From: Trichosphaerium sp. ATCC 40318
Lineage: Eukaryota > Discosea > Flabellinia > Trichosidae
Assembly: GCA_038496445.1 (NCBI GenBank)
Contig: JALMLS010000061.1
Location: 1-64,000, forward strand
Length of the DNA: 64,000 nt
Direction of reading: 5' to 3'
Position 1 is the stretch's first letter. The number at the start of each line of letters is the position of its first letter. Of the stretch, positions 1 to 11,028 are shown piece after piece. Under the pieces are notes generated by a model. The model worked only from the letters and a program-made list of their open reading frames with translations, was not told the origin of the DNA and searched no databases. Position numbers and translations under genes: made by a program.

Positions 1-270
1 AACCATAAGTGAGTCCATTACGAGCTGTTTATAACGTTTTCAAGTGTATAGAGCCACCAAACCTCTATAGTTCTCGTTAGTAGTAAGAAACCAATCGCGC
101 ATACTCTTTTTGATGCTTGACATCATTTTTGACTACAAGTAAGTAATTATTTACATTGTGGGGTAATGCGACAGTATTGAATATCAGAGAACGCCTACAC
201 TTAGTATTGATCTGTCGCTCAGAACAAGTTGTAAGCGGTAATTAACGATAATAAATTCGGAGAGGTAAGA
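1..270. other. Left-edge stretch with no recognised gene
   Basis: I see no open frame with domain-like content and no RNA gene. The stretch is AT-rich with stops in all frames. It could hold the 5' leader of the next gene or the edge of a neighbour outside the window. Confidence 0.3.
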
Positions 271-945
271 ATGGATAGAGTGCCAACAAGATCATCATCA
301 AAACCGTCAACGCTATCATCTCCTAAAGTGCAGCGCTCTCATAGTGGCAAACGAAAGCCACAAAATGCCACCGCTTTGTCTAATGCCTTACATTCAACCA
401 GAAGGCATAAGTCATATCATATAGGCGAGTTACAGACCTAAGAGAAGTAAACATGCTAATATTATAATATAGGCGAGTCACCGTTAGCAAAACAGCGTGT
501 ACTACACTAAAATAAGTGATTTACAACCTAACGATTAAAAATAATAGGGCGCTTCTAAAACGGTGTATAAAAATGACAACATTGATGCTCTGTATCAACA
601 TATGATGTTTATGGACGCCTATGGGTTGGAAGTAGCTCGTAGACGTAGAGAACAAGTACGTTTCGTTTAACACCCAATTTAGATTCAAACCAAATGTCGC
701 CATGTTGCGGCATGGAATTGTAGTTTTTGTTTGCAGGAGACCGCTATGGTTACGTTTTTGGACTATCGTTAACTTTTTGTTGCAGGAAGTAGCGAGACTC
801 GCTGGCAGGACACATTTGGATGAAGCAGTCAATTGCGTACACGCGTACGCTTTTTTGGTGGATTTTAAATATTTCACAGCAAAAACGGAAAAATACAGAA
901 AACCAAAAACCAAGCGTCTGTCACGCGCAAAAATAGTGAAGAACT
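271..945 (+). CDS. Small protein of unknown function (uncertain exon structure)
   Basis: I do not recognise the family. The ATG at 271 opens a Ser/Arg/Lys-rich stretch (MDRVPTRSSSKPST...). A coding segment near 544-650 ends in a basic run before GTACG. A 37-nt intron (about 740-785) then joins to a segment containing EVARLAGRTHLDEAVN and a very basic tail (KTKRLSRAKIVKN, stop at 943-945). The join between the first and second segments is not resolved, because no phase-keeping donor is obvious around 420-440. The basic composition suggests a nucleic-acid-associated or nuclear protein, which is inference only. It lies 53 nt upstream of the WD40 gene on the same strand. Confidence 0.35.
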
Positions 946-998
946 GATTTTTAATCGTTTCCCAAAAATTAAAACAGTTTTTATTTGGCGGCCTCACA

Positions 999-2451
999 AT
1001 GTTTCGTTTCGCTCACATATTATGTAGTGGATTTCCTGGTACAATTTGGGCGGGTTTGAGAGGTACGTAGAATTTATTTGATTGTGACTTTGTTTCCCAC
1101 TAAAACGCTTGTAGATGGATCAATACAGGTTGTGCCTATACCAGACCAATCGGTACGTATTTCAACACTTAAGACAAAGTCTTTTAGGCCTCCTGGGCTT
1201 AGAATGCTGGATTTTTTGGTTTTTTAATTTGGCGTATTTATGCTGTTGTAGCATTCCCCAGACGGCCCTGATATGCCTATTATTAAAACTCTGAAAGGAC
1301 ATGATAAACGTGTCTATGCTATGCTTCATATAAAAGATACAATTTGGACTGGTGCCGAGGACTCTAAAATATTATTGTGGAATACTGTATGTTGTTTTGA
1401 AAACACATTTTTCGCGGTTAACTTTAAGATAGAAGCTTGAAGTGTATCAAACAATAACAGAGCATAAAGGTACTTATCGTCTATGTCATGTGATGTGTAG
1501 TTAAGTATGTATTTAGGCCTTATAAAGGCGATTATAAATGCATCTACAAAAGAATCAAGGCTGAGGGTTTTATCTGGTGATACTTCAGGATGTTTATGTA
1601 TATGGGAACCTGAGAAAAAGCCTTCTGCTGATGGCACAACATTTGCTTGTGTTGGTAAAGTTCAGATTATTGATCCTATTTGTAGTTTAGCTATTGACAC
1701 TAGTACGTTGAAGAGGACTTTTGATCTGTTTTATTTCGTTGCTGACATGTGTAAAAAATAGAATCAAAAAAGAATAAGAATCTTGCTTGGGTTGGTACTT
1801 ATATAAGCATATACTTGATAGACATCAAAGACAAGAAGGTTTATGCAAGTTTTAAAGGCCATTCAGGTATGAGGTTTGAGCGCTGTGGCTTAAGTACTGA
1901 TTTCTTTTTTTCAAAGCTATGGTACGCGGTATAGTCTTTATTAATGAGACGGAAGTATGGAGCAGTAGCTCTGATCAAATTGCAGTGTGGAATCCAGTAC
2001 GTTCTCTTGGTCATCTAAAACTATTTTATTCATTTACAGCGATTGTTGTGGATGTTAACATTGTTTTTTTTGTAGAAGAAGATTAAGAAAGGTCTCGATA
2101 AAGAGATTGAGCCGATTACTCGGTTAACACAGCATGAAGGTGCTGTTACATGTCTAGAACTAGTTAAAGTTGGTAATTATGAGCACGTATGGAGTGGTTC
2201 TTTTGATACATCAGTGCGACTTTGGTCTGCGAAGGTACTTTTTTTCTTTGTTTTTTCTCAGTTGGAGGCGTATTTCTGAATTTCTCTAGGATCGTACGGC
2301 GTTTGACAAATTAGATGCCCATCAAGATATGCTTATGGGACTTCACTTTGTGAAGGATAAGTCTGGCACTTTTGTTGTGAGTGCTTCTAGAGATAAGAAG
2401 CTGAATTATTGGCGATACCGTAATATTACAGTTAGTGATAACGAAAAGTGA
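999..2451 (+). CDS. WD40-repeat protein
   Basis: This is a beta-propeller scaffold protein; the partner is unknown. The spliced product begins MFRFAHILCSG and carries several WD repeats ending in ILLW, LCIW, IAVW, VRLW and NYW, with GH dipeptides at repeat starts (LKGHDKRVY, HEGAVTCL). The exons are short (about 40-250 nt) and introns start GTACG, GTATG or GTACT. For example, the intron ending at TTTAG just before 1517 restores the frame into SGDTSGCLCIWEP. The stop is TGA at 2449-2451. The ATG at 999 is the first start in frame with the first repeat. WD40 proteins of this size (about 350 residues) act in many complexes, and nothing here singles one out. Confidence 0.85.
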
Positions 2452-2631
2452 ATTTTGTAAATCTTACTTGTACATAAAAAAACCTGAAGACCAACAAGCT
2501 GTTAAACTGACCTTGACTCTTGTTAGACTGCTCTGACCGCGTCTCCTTTGTAGATGCTGAAGGAAACACAGCTAGCTGCCTTAATTGAAATTGTAGTTTC
2601 GTTTGAACACATTACATAGAAAGGGCGTTAT

Positions 2632-3799
2632 ATGAGTTACCCTACGCGTGATGATATTGAACATACAGAGGTAACTTCTTTTAGTAGAATGACAGGCTAA
2701 TGTGTCAAAGCTGGAGCTCAAAGAAGCTCAAGAGGAGGCGTGGGTACTTGTTAATCAGGTAAACGAAAAAGTAGCCAAAATTTGGGAAAAGATGACTGTA
2801 GAGCACCGAGACGTTAAAAAACGCAAGGTACGTAGCGCAGTAGCTATTGCATAATATCTGTTAACGAGTTGATCTCGTATCAGGCAAAACAACTGTTAAC
2901 ACGCGCCAAACATACATACGAGCAAATACAACGTTACCTGGACCAGTCAGAAAGTGTGATTGCTCTTAACACGTTACAGACTGAAAATGATCAACAAACA
3001 GGTACAGCACTTTTGCTATGAGCTAGAGGTTTCTATCGCACCAACCTTGATTAACTGTTTAACTGCTTTTGTGAAGGTCTTGATATCGACGGATTTGAGC
3101 TTATTAATGAGCCAGATGATCCAGTACCTATTAAAACAGTACAGAGATGGTGGCAGCGTTTATTACAAATAATAAGCGAGTTTTTTAAGGAGGTACATCA
3201 AGGGAGTCACTTTTGTTTAAAACTTTTATGTGACTTATTGCTTGATTCAAGGATGTTGCGCTTATGTTTGCTCCTGTTCGTCAATTTTTAACACAATTTG
3301 CGTCGTCACGTGATTCGATAGAGTCAAGGCTTATGGAAAAACAAGATGCTATTGTTGTAGAAGATGCGCTGGTGTCTTGTGAAAAGAGGTTGAAGCGACT
3401 GGAAGATACGATAAAAAGAAAAAATCCAAAACTGGCAAAAAGTGCAAAGTACGCTTGTATTTTTTGTGAGACACTACAGCTTATAATGCCATTAGAGAAC
3501 GATTTGATAAGGAATGGGATAAGTTATCTAGACACACAGATCATCCAGAAGTAGCAAAGTTTTGGTCAAAGGCAGCAATCACTTTGAGTCAATATGAAAG
3601 CGTTTTTTTAGCAAATGCAGAGAATTATGAACAAGAGAGAAGGGCACGCTTGGAAGCAGTTAAGGATAATGTGAGAAAAATGCAGATGGATGTAAGAAAA
3701 GCTAATGCTATTCTTGATGCAAGAATGGAAGCAGAGCTTGAGAAGCTTAAACATGAAGCAAATGAAGTAATCGAAAAAGTCGAGGACGCAAAAAAATGA
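2632..3799 (+). CDS. Coiled-coil, BAR-like protein
   Basis: The product is largely alpha-helical and highly charged. It starts MSYPTRDDIEHTE and ends in a long helix (YEQERRARLEAVKDNVRKM ... KVEDAKK). The middle part, around WWQRLLQIISEFF and MFAPVRQFLTQF, plus the long amphipathic helices resemble BAR or sorting-nexin C-terminal dimerisation domains, which bend or sense membranes. No PX domain is visible, so the BAR call is inference from helix pattern only. The first intron, 2671-2695, is only 25 nt, and reading through it meets a TAA. Other introns begin GTACGTAG, GTACAGC, GTACATC and GTACGCTT. The gene follows the WD40 gene on the same strand with about 180 nt between. Confidence 0.6.
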
Positions 3800-4011
3800 A
3801 AACTTGATTGAAGTCCTTGCTTTGTAAAAATAGCTGTACAAATAAAATTATACGTCGGAGACTAAAAGAAATTGCATCCAATGTTTACTAAGCGAAGAAA
3901 ATAGCAAATGCACTTTAAGTTAGTGCCGTTCGTTTTCAGTGAACTTTGCGACGAAATTAGGCTAACTTCTGTTTTTAACTTCTGTTCTACATAGCAATCT
4001 TGCGATTAGCC

Positions 4012-6582
4012 ATGCTAACAACACCTCTGATACACTATATTCACACATTAAACGAGAATAATCTATGGAAGTTGAGTTCTAAAAATCGTTGGACAAGGAA
4101 AACTTTAAAAGATGCCAACGATGTACCAAACGATGACGTACAGCATCTAGGCGTGGTTTTCAACAAACAACACTGCCAACGTTATGAAGCACAGTACTCT
4201 CGATTTACCTACAATAAAGAAGCACGGAGCATACCAGGGACGAAACTTCAAGCGCTCGAACGTTTTGTAAACCTCGTTTTTCTCGATTTGAGTCATATGT
4301 ACCTCACAAGCGTAGAATGGGACTTATTAAAGGTACGACCAATCTCAAACCTCCTGTCAGATGAATAATAATAATTTATCGCCAAATACCATTTTGAGTA
4401 CAGTAACCGCGTATACAATGATACTAACAGCGTCATAGCCGATGAAATCCCTCAAACGTTTGGATTTAAGCCAAAACAAGTTAACAGAGTTTGTACGTCA
4501 TTCTAGTCGCTATCTCGCTTCTAAATACCTCAAAGGAAGGCGTATGTGCCTTAACATCGCTTCAAGTACTTTGTGTTAATTCGAATAACGTCAAAAAGTG
4601 TCCAACAAGCATTGACAAACTGTTTAACCTCGAACGACTTGATTTACGTCAGAATGCTCTAAAAAGACTACCTTGTAAACTTGCTAGATGTAAGAACATA
4701 AACCAACTTACGTTATCAGATAATCCGTTAGAATTTCCTCCAAACAAGATCGTGCGCAGTGGTAAGTTAGGAGTTTTTCTCATTTTTTTCTAATATTCTT
4801 CTGTGAAACTTTGGCTCATCCTCTTACTAGGTACTTCTGCCGTTTTGGATTTTCTGTCTAGACACATAGCACGTGAGTTTTAATTATTGTTTATTCCCTT
4901 TGTTACACTAACATCCGACCTAAGCATCGGTTGTTATTGATCCCTCAACGCTTTCAAAGGATGTTAAAGCTTTTCAAAGTATGGACAATGAAAATATGGT
5001 AACTTTGAAAGGAAGTGATAGCGACGAGCTTATTAAAACACAAAAGGTTATGTGAAAACTACAATCGTGTTTGCTAAATGAATTACTAGTATTACCTTGA
5101 GGCTGCGTGCCCGATGCTTTTGAAGAACATCATTGGTAACGAAATTATTCTTGATACATCGTGCGATGTATTAAGCCAATATATATCATTCTTGCATGGT
5201 TGTACGTGCACTTTTTAAGTTGTTTAGTAGCAGAAGCTAAAAGTAACACTTAGCTGATTTGAAGCTCTCAAAAGAAAACGCACATGAAAAGCTTCTCTTC
5301 TCAAAAGGTACGCAAGAAAATCATTGGTTTGTTTTTGATTGTTATGTTAGAGTATCTACCTTTTGATGACGAATCCGAGTATCAAAATAAATATGAAGAA
5401 AGAGTGTACAATAGTAAGGTACTTACCTTCTTTGATTTCAAGATGTACATCCTAACTCAATTGTCAAGAAATTAATCAAAGAAACGCTTGAGAATATGCA
5501 CAATATAAACTTGATCATGGAAGGTATGGTACCATCGCCACCGCCTCTTCCCGGTCAACCAAATATGGCCGCAGATGATGCACCTCAACCTCCGCCAGCA
5601 CCACCACTCCCAGGCAATGCACCTCCTCCACCACCGCCACCACCTGGCGTAGCAGTACCTCCACCACCGCCTCCTCCACCTGGCATAGCAGGACCACCAC
5701 CTCCACCGCCACCGCCTCCTATTCTTCCTCATTTGAGAATTGGGCCTTTTATACCTCGTCCAAAACCTTTTCGTTTAGTTCCACCACCTAAACGAACTGT
5801 GAATCAGTCTTCAAAACATATCATCCATGCATCACCATTTGTTTATTGTGCAATGAAGAAATTGTTTATTTGTGATGATGGAAAAGATATTGTATTCACT
5901 TTTCCTGGAACAAATGATACACTAAGAGCACATAAAGCTATCCTCATCATGAGATGTGAGCACTATAAGATACTCTTTGATGGTCCGTTTAAGGACTCTG
6001 GCTCAGAAAGTAAGGAACATCGAAATATCTTCGTGTGTTAATATCTTGTTTAGTTGTTGTTCCTGATATTGCTTTTCCTATCTTCAAGATAATTTTAGAG
6101 TTTTTATACACAGACGAAGCAAAAATAGATCCTGATGATGCCGTTGAAGTTCTTCTTGCTGCGAACCAATTCAGACTTTTAAGGTTCGAATAACACTCAA
6201 TTCTCATTTTTTTCTAACTTGACATCAGACTCCAACAACTAGCCGAAGATGTGATTTCTGAATATATTGATGAAGACAACGCTGCAGGTACTACGAATAA
6301 CAAGATATAATAGTACTTCTTTATTAACATGTTGATAATATAGGGTTATTTGAGTTGACAGATAGATTGTACATTACACAACTTCGAAAACATTGTCAGA
6401 TATTTCTTTATAATAATCTTGAACTTGTAAAGTCTACTGTTGACTTGAAAGATTATTTACCTGAAGAATTGGAAAAAGAAGTAACTGGTCATGATGCATC
6501 AGAGAATATAGAAAACGAGCGTAAAAAATCAATATCAAATGTTAAGGAAAAGTTGCTTGCTATGATAGCCGTAAAACAATAA
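4012..6582 (+). CDS. LRR protein with two BTB domains and a polyproline linker
   Basis: The N-terminus carries leucine-rich repeats (LVFLDLSHMYLTSVEW, LKRLDLSQNKLTEF, LERLDLRQNALKRLP, INQLTLSDNPLEFP). A BTB-like segment follows (CPMLLKNIIGNEIILDTSC, ISFLHG). A polyproline region coded at about 5528-5725 comes next. A canonical BTB follows (FPGTNDTLRAHKAILIMRC, then IILEFLYTDEAKI) with a BACK-like tail ending IAVKQ. BTB proteins commonly serve as substrate adaptors of cullin-3 ubiquitin ligases, and the LRR would then be the recognition part; this is family knowledge, not shown here. Many exons are joined by GTACG-type introns. The start is the first ATG in the LRR frame, and an upstream exon cannot be excluded. 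Confidence 0.75.
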
Positions 6583-6799
6583 GTTTACAAACATAAACCC
6601 TCTGTACATTGTAAATAAAGTAGATAGGTTAGAGTAAACAAAAGAGTCTTCGTGAAGCAGTTGAAAGAATGATAGTAATTGAGCTATTTGTAGAAAAGAA
6701 AGTGTTGCCATGAATGGCATGCTTTCTGAAAGAGAAATTAAGCAGTTTGGGGACTATCCTTTATTGTGTTAATGCGTCTGTCTAGTTCAACATGATTTA

Positions 6800-7894
6800 C
6801 TAATTAAGACAATACAACAATGCCAAAAAGTTGAAAACCATAAAACAAATAGAATTCAAGCTATTCGAAGAAGATGTTGTGGTTGTAGCTACACGTGTAC
6901 TTGGTGGTTGTATTGGTGCCTGTGTCACAACAACTTGAGTGGTTGGTGTGGCTGTGGTTGGTTGTACTGTTGTTAGTGATATTGGAAACGTTGGAACAGA
7001 AGTTGGTGGCAGTGTCGTTGGAAGTAGCGTTGGAGGTTGCGTTGTTGGTTGAGCTGTAGGAGATTGTGTTGTTGGTGGAGTAGTTGGAGTCTGTGTCATC
7101 GGAGGTTGCGTTGTTGGAGGAAGTGTTGTTGGAGGAAGTGTTATTGGAGACAGTGTAGGAGGTAATGTTGTTGGAGGTAGTGATGTAGGTGGAAGAGTTG
7201 TTGAAGGTAATGTTGTTGGAGGTTGCGTTGATGGAATTGGTATCCTGAAAAATGCAAAGTGTGTTTTTACGCCACCAGATTGTGGTGGAACTACGAAACT
7301 AAAATGCCAAAATGGTAGTATAAAATAAAAGCAATTTATGCTCGAACATACGTGAATGAGGTTGAATTGAATGCGAAATTAGTTATAGGGTTTGAAAAAG
7401 CTTGAGAAAATATTGAAAATCCTTGAAGTACAGTTAGCAGTTACACTTTGGTAAATTGTTTTGCTTGTATACCTCCTATAACTGGTTGGTCCATCAAACA
7501 CTCTACTATGAACTCAGGCGTCTGGTCAGTTGTGAAGGTAGCAAAGCTGTGTACCAGCGAACTACTGGAGAAATCAAATGTGTCGCCACTGAGCAAAAGT
7601 AGCAGAATACTCTATTACAGCTGTTGTAGAATTAACAATAAAGTTGGGGTTGTTTGGTTCACTAGAATTAGGTCCTAAAATATCTGGGCCAGATGCAATT
7701 CTTATTGTATATATTCCTGAATCGCCTTCACCTACATGGAGAAGTTAATGAAAAGTTACCAAAACACAGTGTTGCTATGCTGCTCTTCTTCTTTTCAAGC
7801 GTGCCAAAATACAGCTTCTCTATCTATAGCAAGTACGTACTTAGAGAAAGCGCCAAGGTGAATAGAGTACATAAACATAGAAGTGCTTTAACAT
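6800..7894 (-). pseudogene. Broken Thr/Pro-rich surface glycoprotein (paralogue of 9305-10528)
   Basis: This is an inverted copy of the gene at 9305. It has the same signal-peptide exon, ectodomain exon, TTLPP-type stalk and hydrophobic C-terminus. Two lesions are visible against the intact copy. First, one base is lost directly after the start ATG (ATGTTAAAG here, ATGATTAAAG there), so the leader is out of frame and stops early. Second, a one-base frame change near 7590 (TTTGCTCAGTGG) puts TGA and TAG in the ectodomain, although the other frame restores LSGDTFDFSSSSLV and IVECLMDQPVIGG. The stalk frame (about 6800-7240) is still open and ends with a GPI-type tail. Sequencing error is an alternative for either single-base lesion. 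Confidence 0.7.
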
Positions 7895-9304
7895 TGTGAG
7901 AAAATAATAATAATAGATAGCTTAACCCGTGATACTTGACAAAAATAGCAATAGGATTAACACTGTGTTTTGTTTTGTGTTTTTTCCGTGTTAAAATAAT
8001 GGAATTAGTTGATCATCGCTAATATGGTTCTCTGATTATGTGACGTCGTTTTCGTTTAGGCGAATGCCAAAATTCGTATTGACTTAACGTTCCCGACTTA
8101 TTGGACTTTTGTGCTTCTCAAAACCGCTTCTTATTTAGCTACACAATACCGTGGTTGCTTATTTTTTACTTTTACCTTTCATTTGTTTTGTTCCCAAGTT
8201 TTGTACTTCTAGACTACTAAACGAAGACAACTGTGAGGAATTTAGTAGCATGGCAAAAGCTAACGTTGCTATGACCAACTGGAGGCAATTCGCGAAATAG
8301 AAGTGGCGTTCGAATTTTGTGTTCGAGAGCGACCGCCTACCGGCTTTGATTAAAACGAACAGGCTTTCTACTCGCTTGCATCTTGTTGAGCCATTTAGCG
8401 TTTCGATGTTCATTTTTTTTTGCAGTTTTCACAAGCTAGATTACGTATGCGTTCCACACACGCTTATCTCTACAAGTAGAAAAAGCTCCATTTAGGTGGG
8501 AGCAGAAGTTATATACATTGTACAGCAGTTAATGGCTGAAAAAACAGTTTGCTCTCTAAAATCGAACAACAATACTCTGTACACCGTTAATTACGCGTAG
8601 AGGGAGTGTGGGTGTGCACAAAACGCCGTTTAAAACAAAAAGGGCCCCTTTTGCTTAAAACTCTACAGCTGGCGCTCTAATTGTTATAGTAGTACTCTAT
8701 GCGCATAGTAGTAGTGCATAAAGTATAGACTCGTTCTCGTTAAACAGGTCATTGTTTCGGTAAGAAGCTTTCAGTAAAACTGTGTTCCCGCTAAATTATG
8801 TCTCCAAATAATCGTGCGACTTTTCACAAGCGCTTACAGACATACAAGATGAAATGATTTGATCACAAAAAACACCAAAAATCATGAAATTTCAGAATAT
8901 ACTTATGCTTTATTGAAGTGGTCCCTCAATGCCATTACATGTCCTAACCAGAGTAGCCGCATTAGAGTACTGTGCTAAGTTAGGCATATTTTGACTTCTA
9001 TAATAGACGTTATTAAGAGTGCACTAATATTTGACACTGGACACATTAGGTGTCACGAGCGTGATATTAAACTGTTGCCAAAAATAGACAAATCTCCAAA
9101 GTTTGGTGCTACCCGAAAAACCAAGAAAGTTCAAAAGTGCAAGTTGTTGTATAGTTGGTGAATGGACTTACAGGATGGAATTATTGCAACAATAGTTAGT
9201 GTATTTATAACTTTTAAGTGTTTTACAAACAAATTAATTTAAAGCCGTTGCTATTTTTGTCAATTGTAACTAACTAAGCTATCTATTATTATCATTTTCT
9301 CACA
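7895..9304. other. Divergent spacer between the two inverted surface-protein paralogues
   Basis: About 1.4 kb lies between the start codons of the two inverted copies. The ends are homologous inverted sequence: a run of 'aataataatagatagctta' near 7902-7923 matches the reverse complement near 9270-9295. The centre shows no domain-like open frame and no RNA gene. It presumably holds the divergent promoters. Confidence 0.4.
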
Positions 9305-10528
9305 ATGATTAAAGCACTTCTATGTTTATGTACTCTATTCACCTTGGCGCTTTCTTTAAGTACGTACTTGCCATAGATAGAGAAGGTGTATTTTGGCACG
9401 CCTGAAAAAAAGAAGAGCAGCAACACTGTGTTTTGGTAACTTTTCATTAACTTCTCCATGTAGGTGAAGGCGATTCAGGAATATGTACAATAAAAGTTCC
9501 GGATTTTGGTAACTTAGATATTGCAGCTGATTCTAGTGAACCAAACAACCCCAACTTCATTGTTTCTGATGCAGCTACAGAGTATATAGTAGATTATCCG
9601 CAAAATGAGCACAGACTTGATATTAACGCAAATTCGGCTCGATACGACCTTATCGGAAGTGGCCAAACTGTAGCTCTTGTAATAGAGTGTGTAATGGATC
9701 AACCAGTTATAGGAGGTATCAAACTACAAACATCTTATTTTTAGCACTTGTTTAGCCAAAGTATTCTAACATTTCTTTTAGGAATTACTTTAGTTTCACA
9801 TAATTATACAAACGCTCCAAATTCTTTCAATTTCACTGCAACGTCATTCACGTACGTTCGATTAGTAACGTCCTTTAATTTATATTAAGTTTTTGCGTTG
9901 TAGTTTCACAATTGCGGCGCAGTCGCCAGTAACTACCCGCCTGGCTACTGTAAGTTTTCAGATAGCTACTTTGGTTCCAACGACATTGCCTCCACCTCCA
10001 ACAACGCTACCTCCAACAACACTTCCTCCAACGACACTACCTCCAACTACGCTACCTCCAACAACATTACCACCTACAACGCTCCCTCCAACAACACTTC
10101 CTCCAACAACATTACCTCCAACGACATTACCACCAACAACACTACCTCCAACAACATTACCTCCAACAACGCTCCCTCCAACGACATTACCACCTACAAC
10201 ACTTCCTCCAACAACACTTCCTCCAACACTACCGCCTACAACACTATCACCAACAACGTTTCCTCCTAAACCATCTTTGCCAACAACACAACCTCCTACA
10301 ACACTGGCACCAGCTTCTTCTCCAACGTTTCCAATATCAATAATAACAGTACAACCAACAACAGCAACGCCAACAGCAACACCAACAGCTACTCCAACCA
10401 ATCAAGGTGTTATGACACAAGCACCAATAATACAAGCATCACCTGTAGCCTCTTCATCCAATAAGCTAATTTCTATGTATTTTATGGTGTTCAACTTTTT
10501 GGCATTGTTGTGTTGTCTTTATTTGTAA
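9305..10528 (+). CDS. Secreted Thr/Pro-rich GPI-type surface glycoprotein
   Basis: This is predicted to be a cell-surface or wall protein. Exon 1 encodes a signal peptide (MIKALLCLCTLFTLALSL). Exon 2 encodes an ectodomain with DAATEYIVDYPQNEHRLD and IECVMDQPVIGG. A further small exon has N-glycosylation sites (NYT, NFT). The last exon (from 9901) encodes about 17 copies of the pentapeptide TTLPP, a Thr/Ala/Pro-rich region (TTVQPTTATPT) and a serine-rich linker followed by a hydrophobic tail ending LLCCLYL. That end fits a GPI-attachment signal. Introns start GTACGTAC, GTATC and GTACGTTC. Stalks of this kind are usually heavily O-glycosylated. The binding function of the ectodomain is unknown. 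The neighbouring inverted copy is broken, so this is the working copy. Confidence 0.8.
9985..10275 (+). repeat. 15-bp coding tandem repeat (TTLPP units)
   Basis: Imperfect 15-nt units of the form ACN-ACN-CTN-CCN-CCN repeat across the stalk exon, with changes mostly at third codon positions. That pattern indicates selection on the peptide rather than very recent slippage. The array length is probably polymorphic between strains. Confidence 0.85.
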
Positions 10529-11028
10529 ATCATCTTGTACTAGACACTGTGAAAGAAACGCACTAACACAATAAAGATTATTTACTGCTTTTTTACTATG
10601 GTTTTTATTTCTCATTGTTGCTGCACTAGATCACCTTTTCTGAAACTATGTCAATTTAATCTGTACAAGCATGTGTAAACCAGTGTAAGGTATTAGTATA
10701 GCATAATAGTATTAGAGTATAGGAGACAACTACTGGAACTTTGAGTACGACAACAGAACTGCTAACAATGTACAAAATAAAATAATGGTTAAAACACGTG
10801 TCGCAATAATATGTTGTAGTTTTTAACAGATCTTGCAAGAAATAACAAGATCTTGTAAGAACTAACAGAAGTTTGTCAGATCTGACTAAACTCGAAAAAA
10901 GTTACAAAGTTTTGCAAACTTGTATGATACGGACAATAAGGCCTAAGGTGCCGCACTGTTAAACTTTATTAAATTTTCTGTGATACAATAGCAGTGAAGC
11001 TAGTCTTAAACCCCAACTATTTAGTGTT
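10529..11028. other. Intergenic spacer with short direct repeats
   Basis: This lies between the 3' ends of two convergent genes. Around 10830-10885 there are several degenerate copies of 'agatcttg' / 'caagatcttgtaag', part of which is palindromic. No coding potential is seen. Confidence 0.4.

Noticed and set aside
5472-5732. Minus-strand Trp/Arg-rich frames opposite the polyproline region
   Set aside because: Pure antisense of proline codons in the LRR-BTB gene.
8600-8800. Possible tRNA or small RNA around the palindromic 'tatgcgcata' near 8699
   Set aside because: I could not fold a cloverleaf with a T-loop and anticodon stem. The palindrome alone is not evidence.
9958-10401. Minus-strand 147-residue Gly/Val-rich frame
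   Set aside because: It is the antisense of the TTLPP repeat exon. Its composition is forced by the repeat, and it has no start context or domain.
10820-10885. Possible CRISPR-like short repeats (agatcttg)
   Set aside because: The copies are irregular in length and spacing with no spacers, and the context is clearly eukaryotic.
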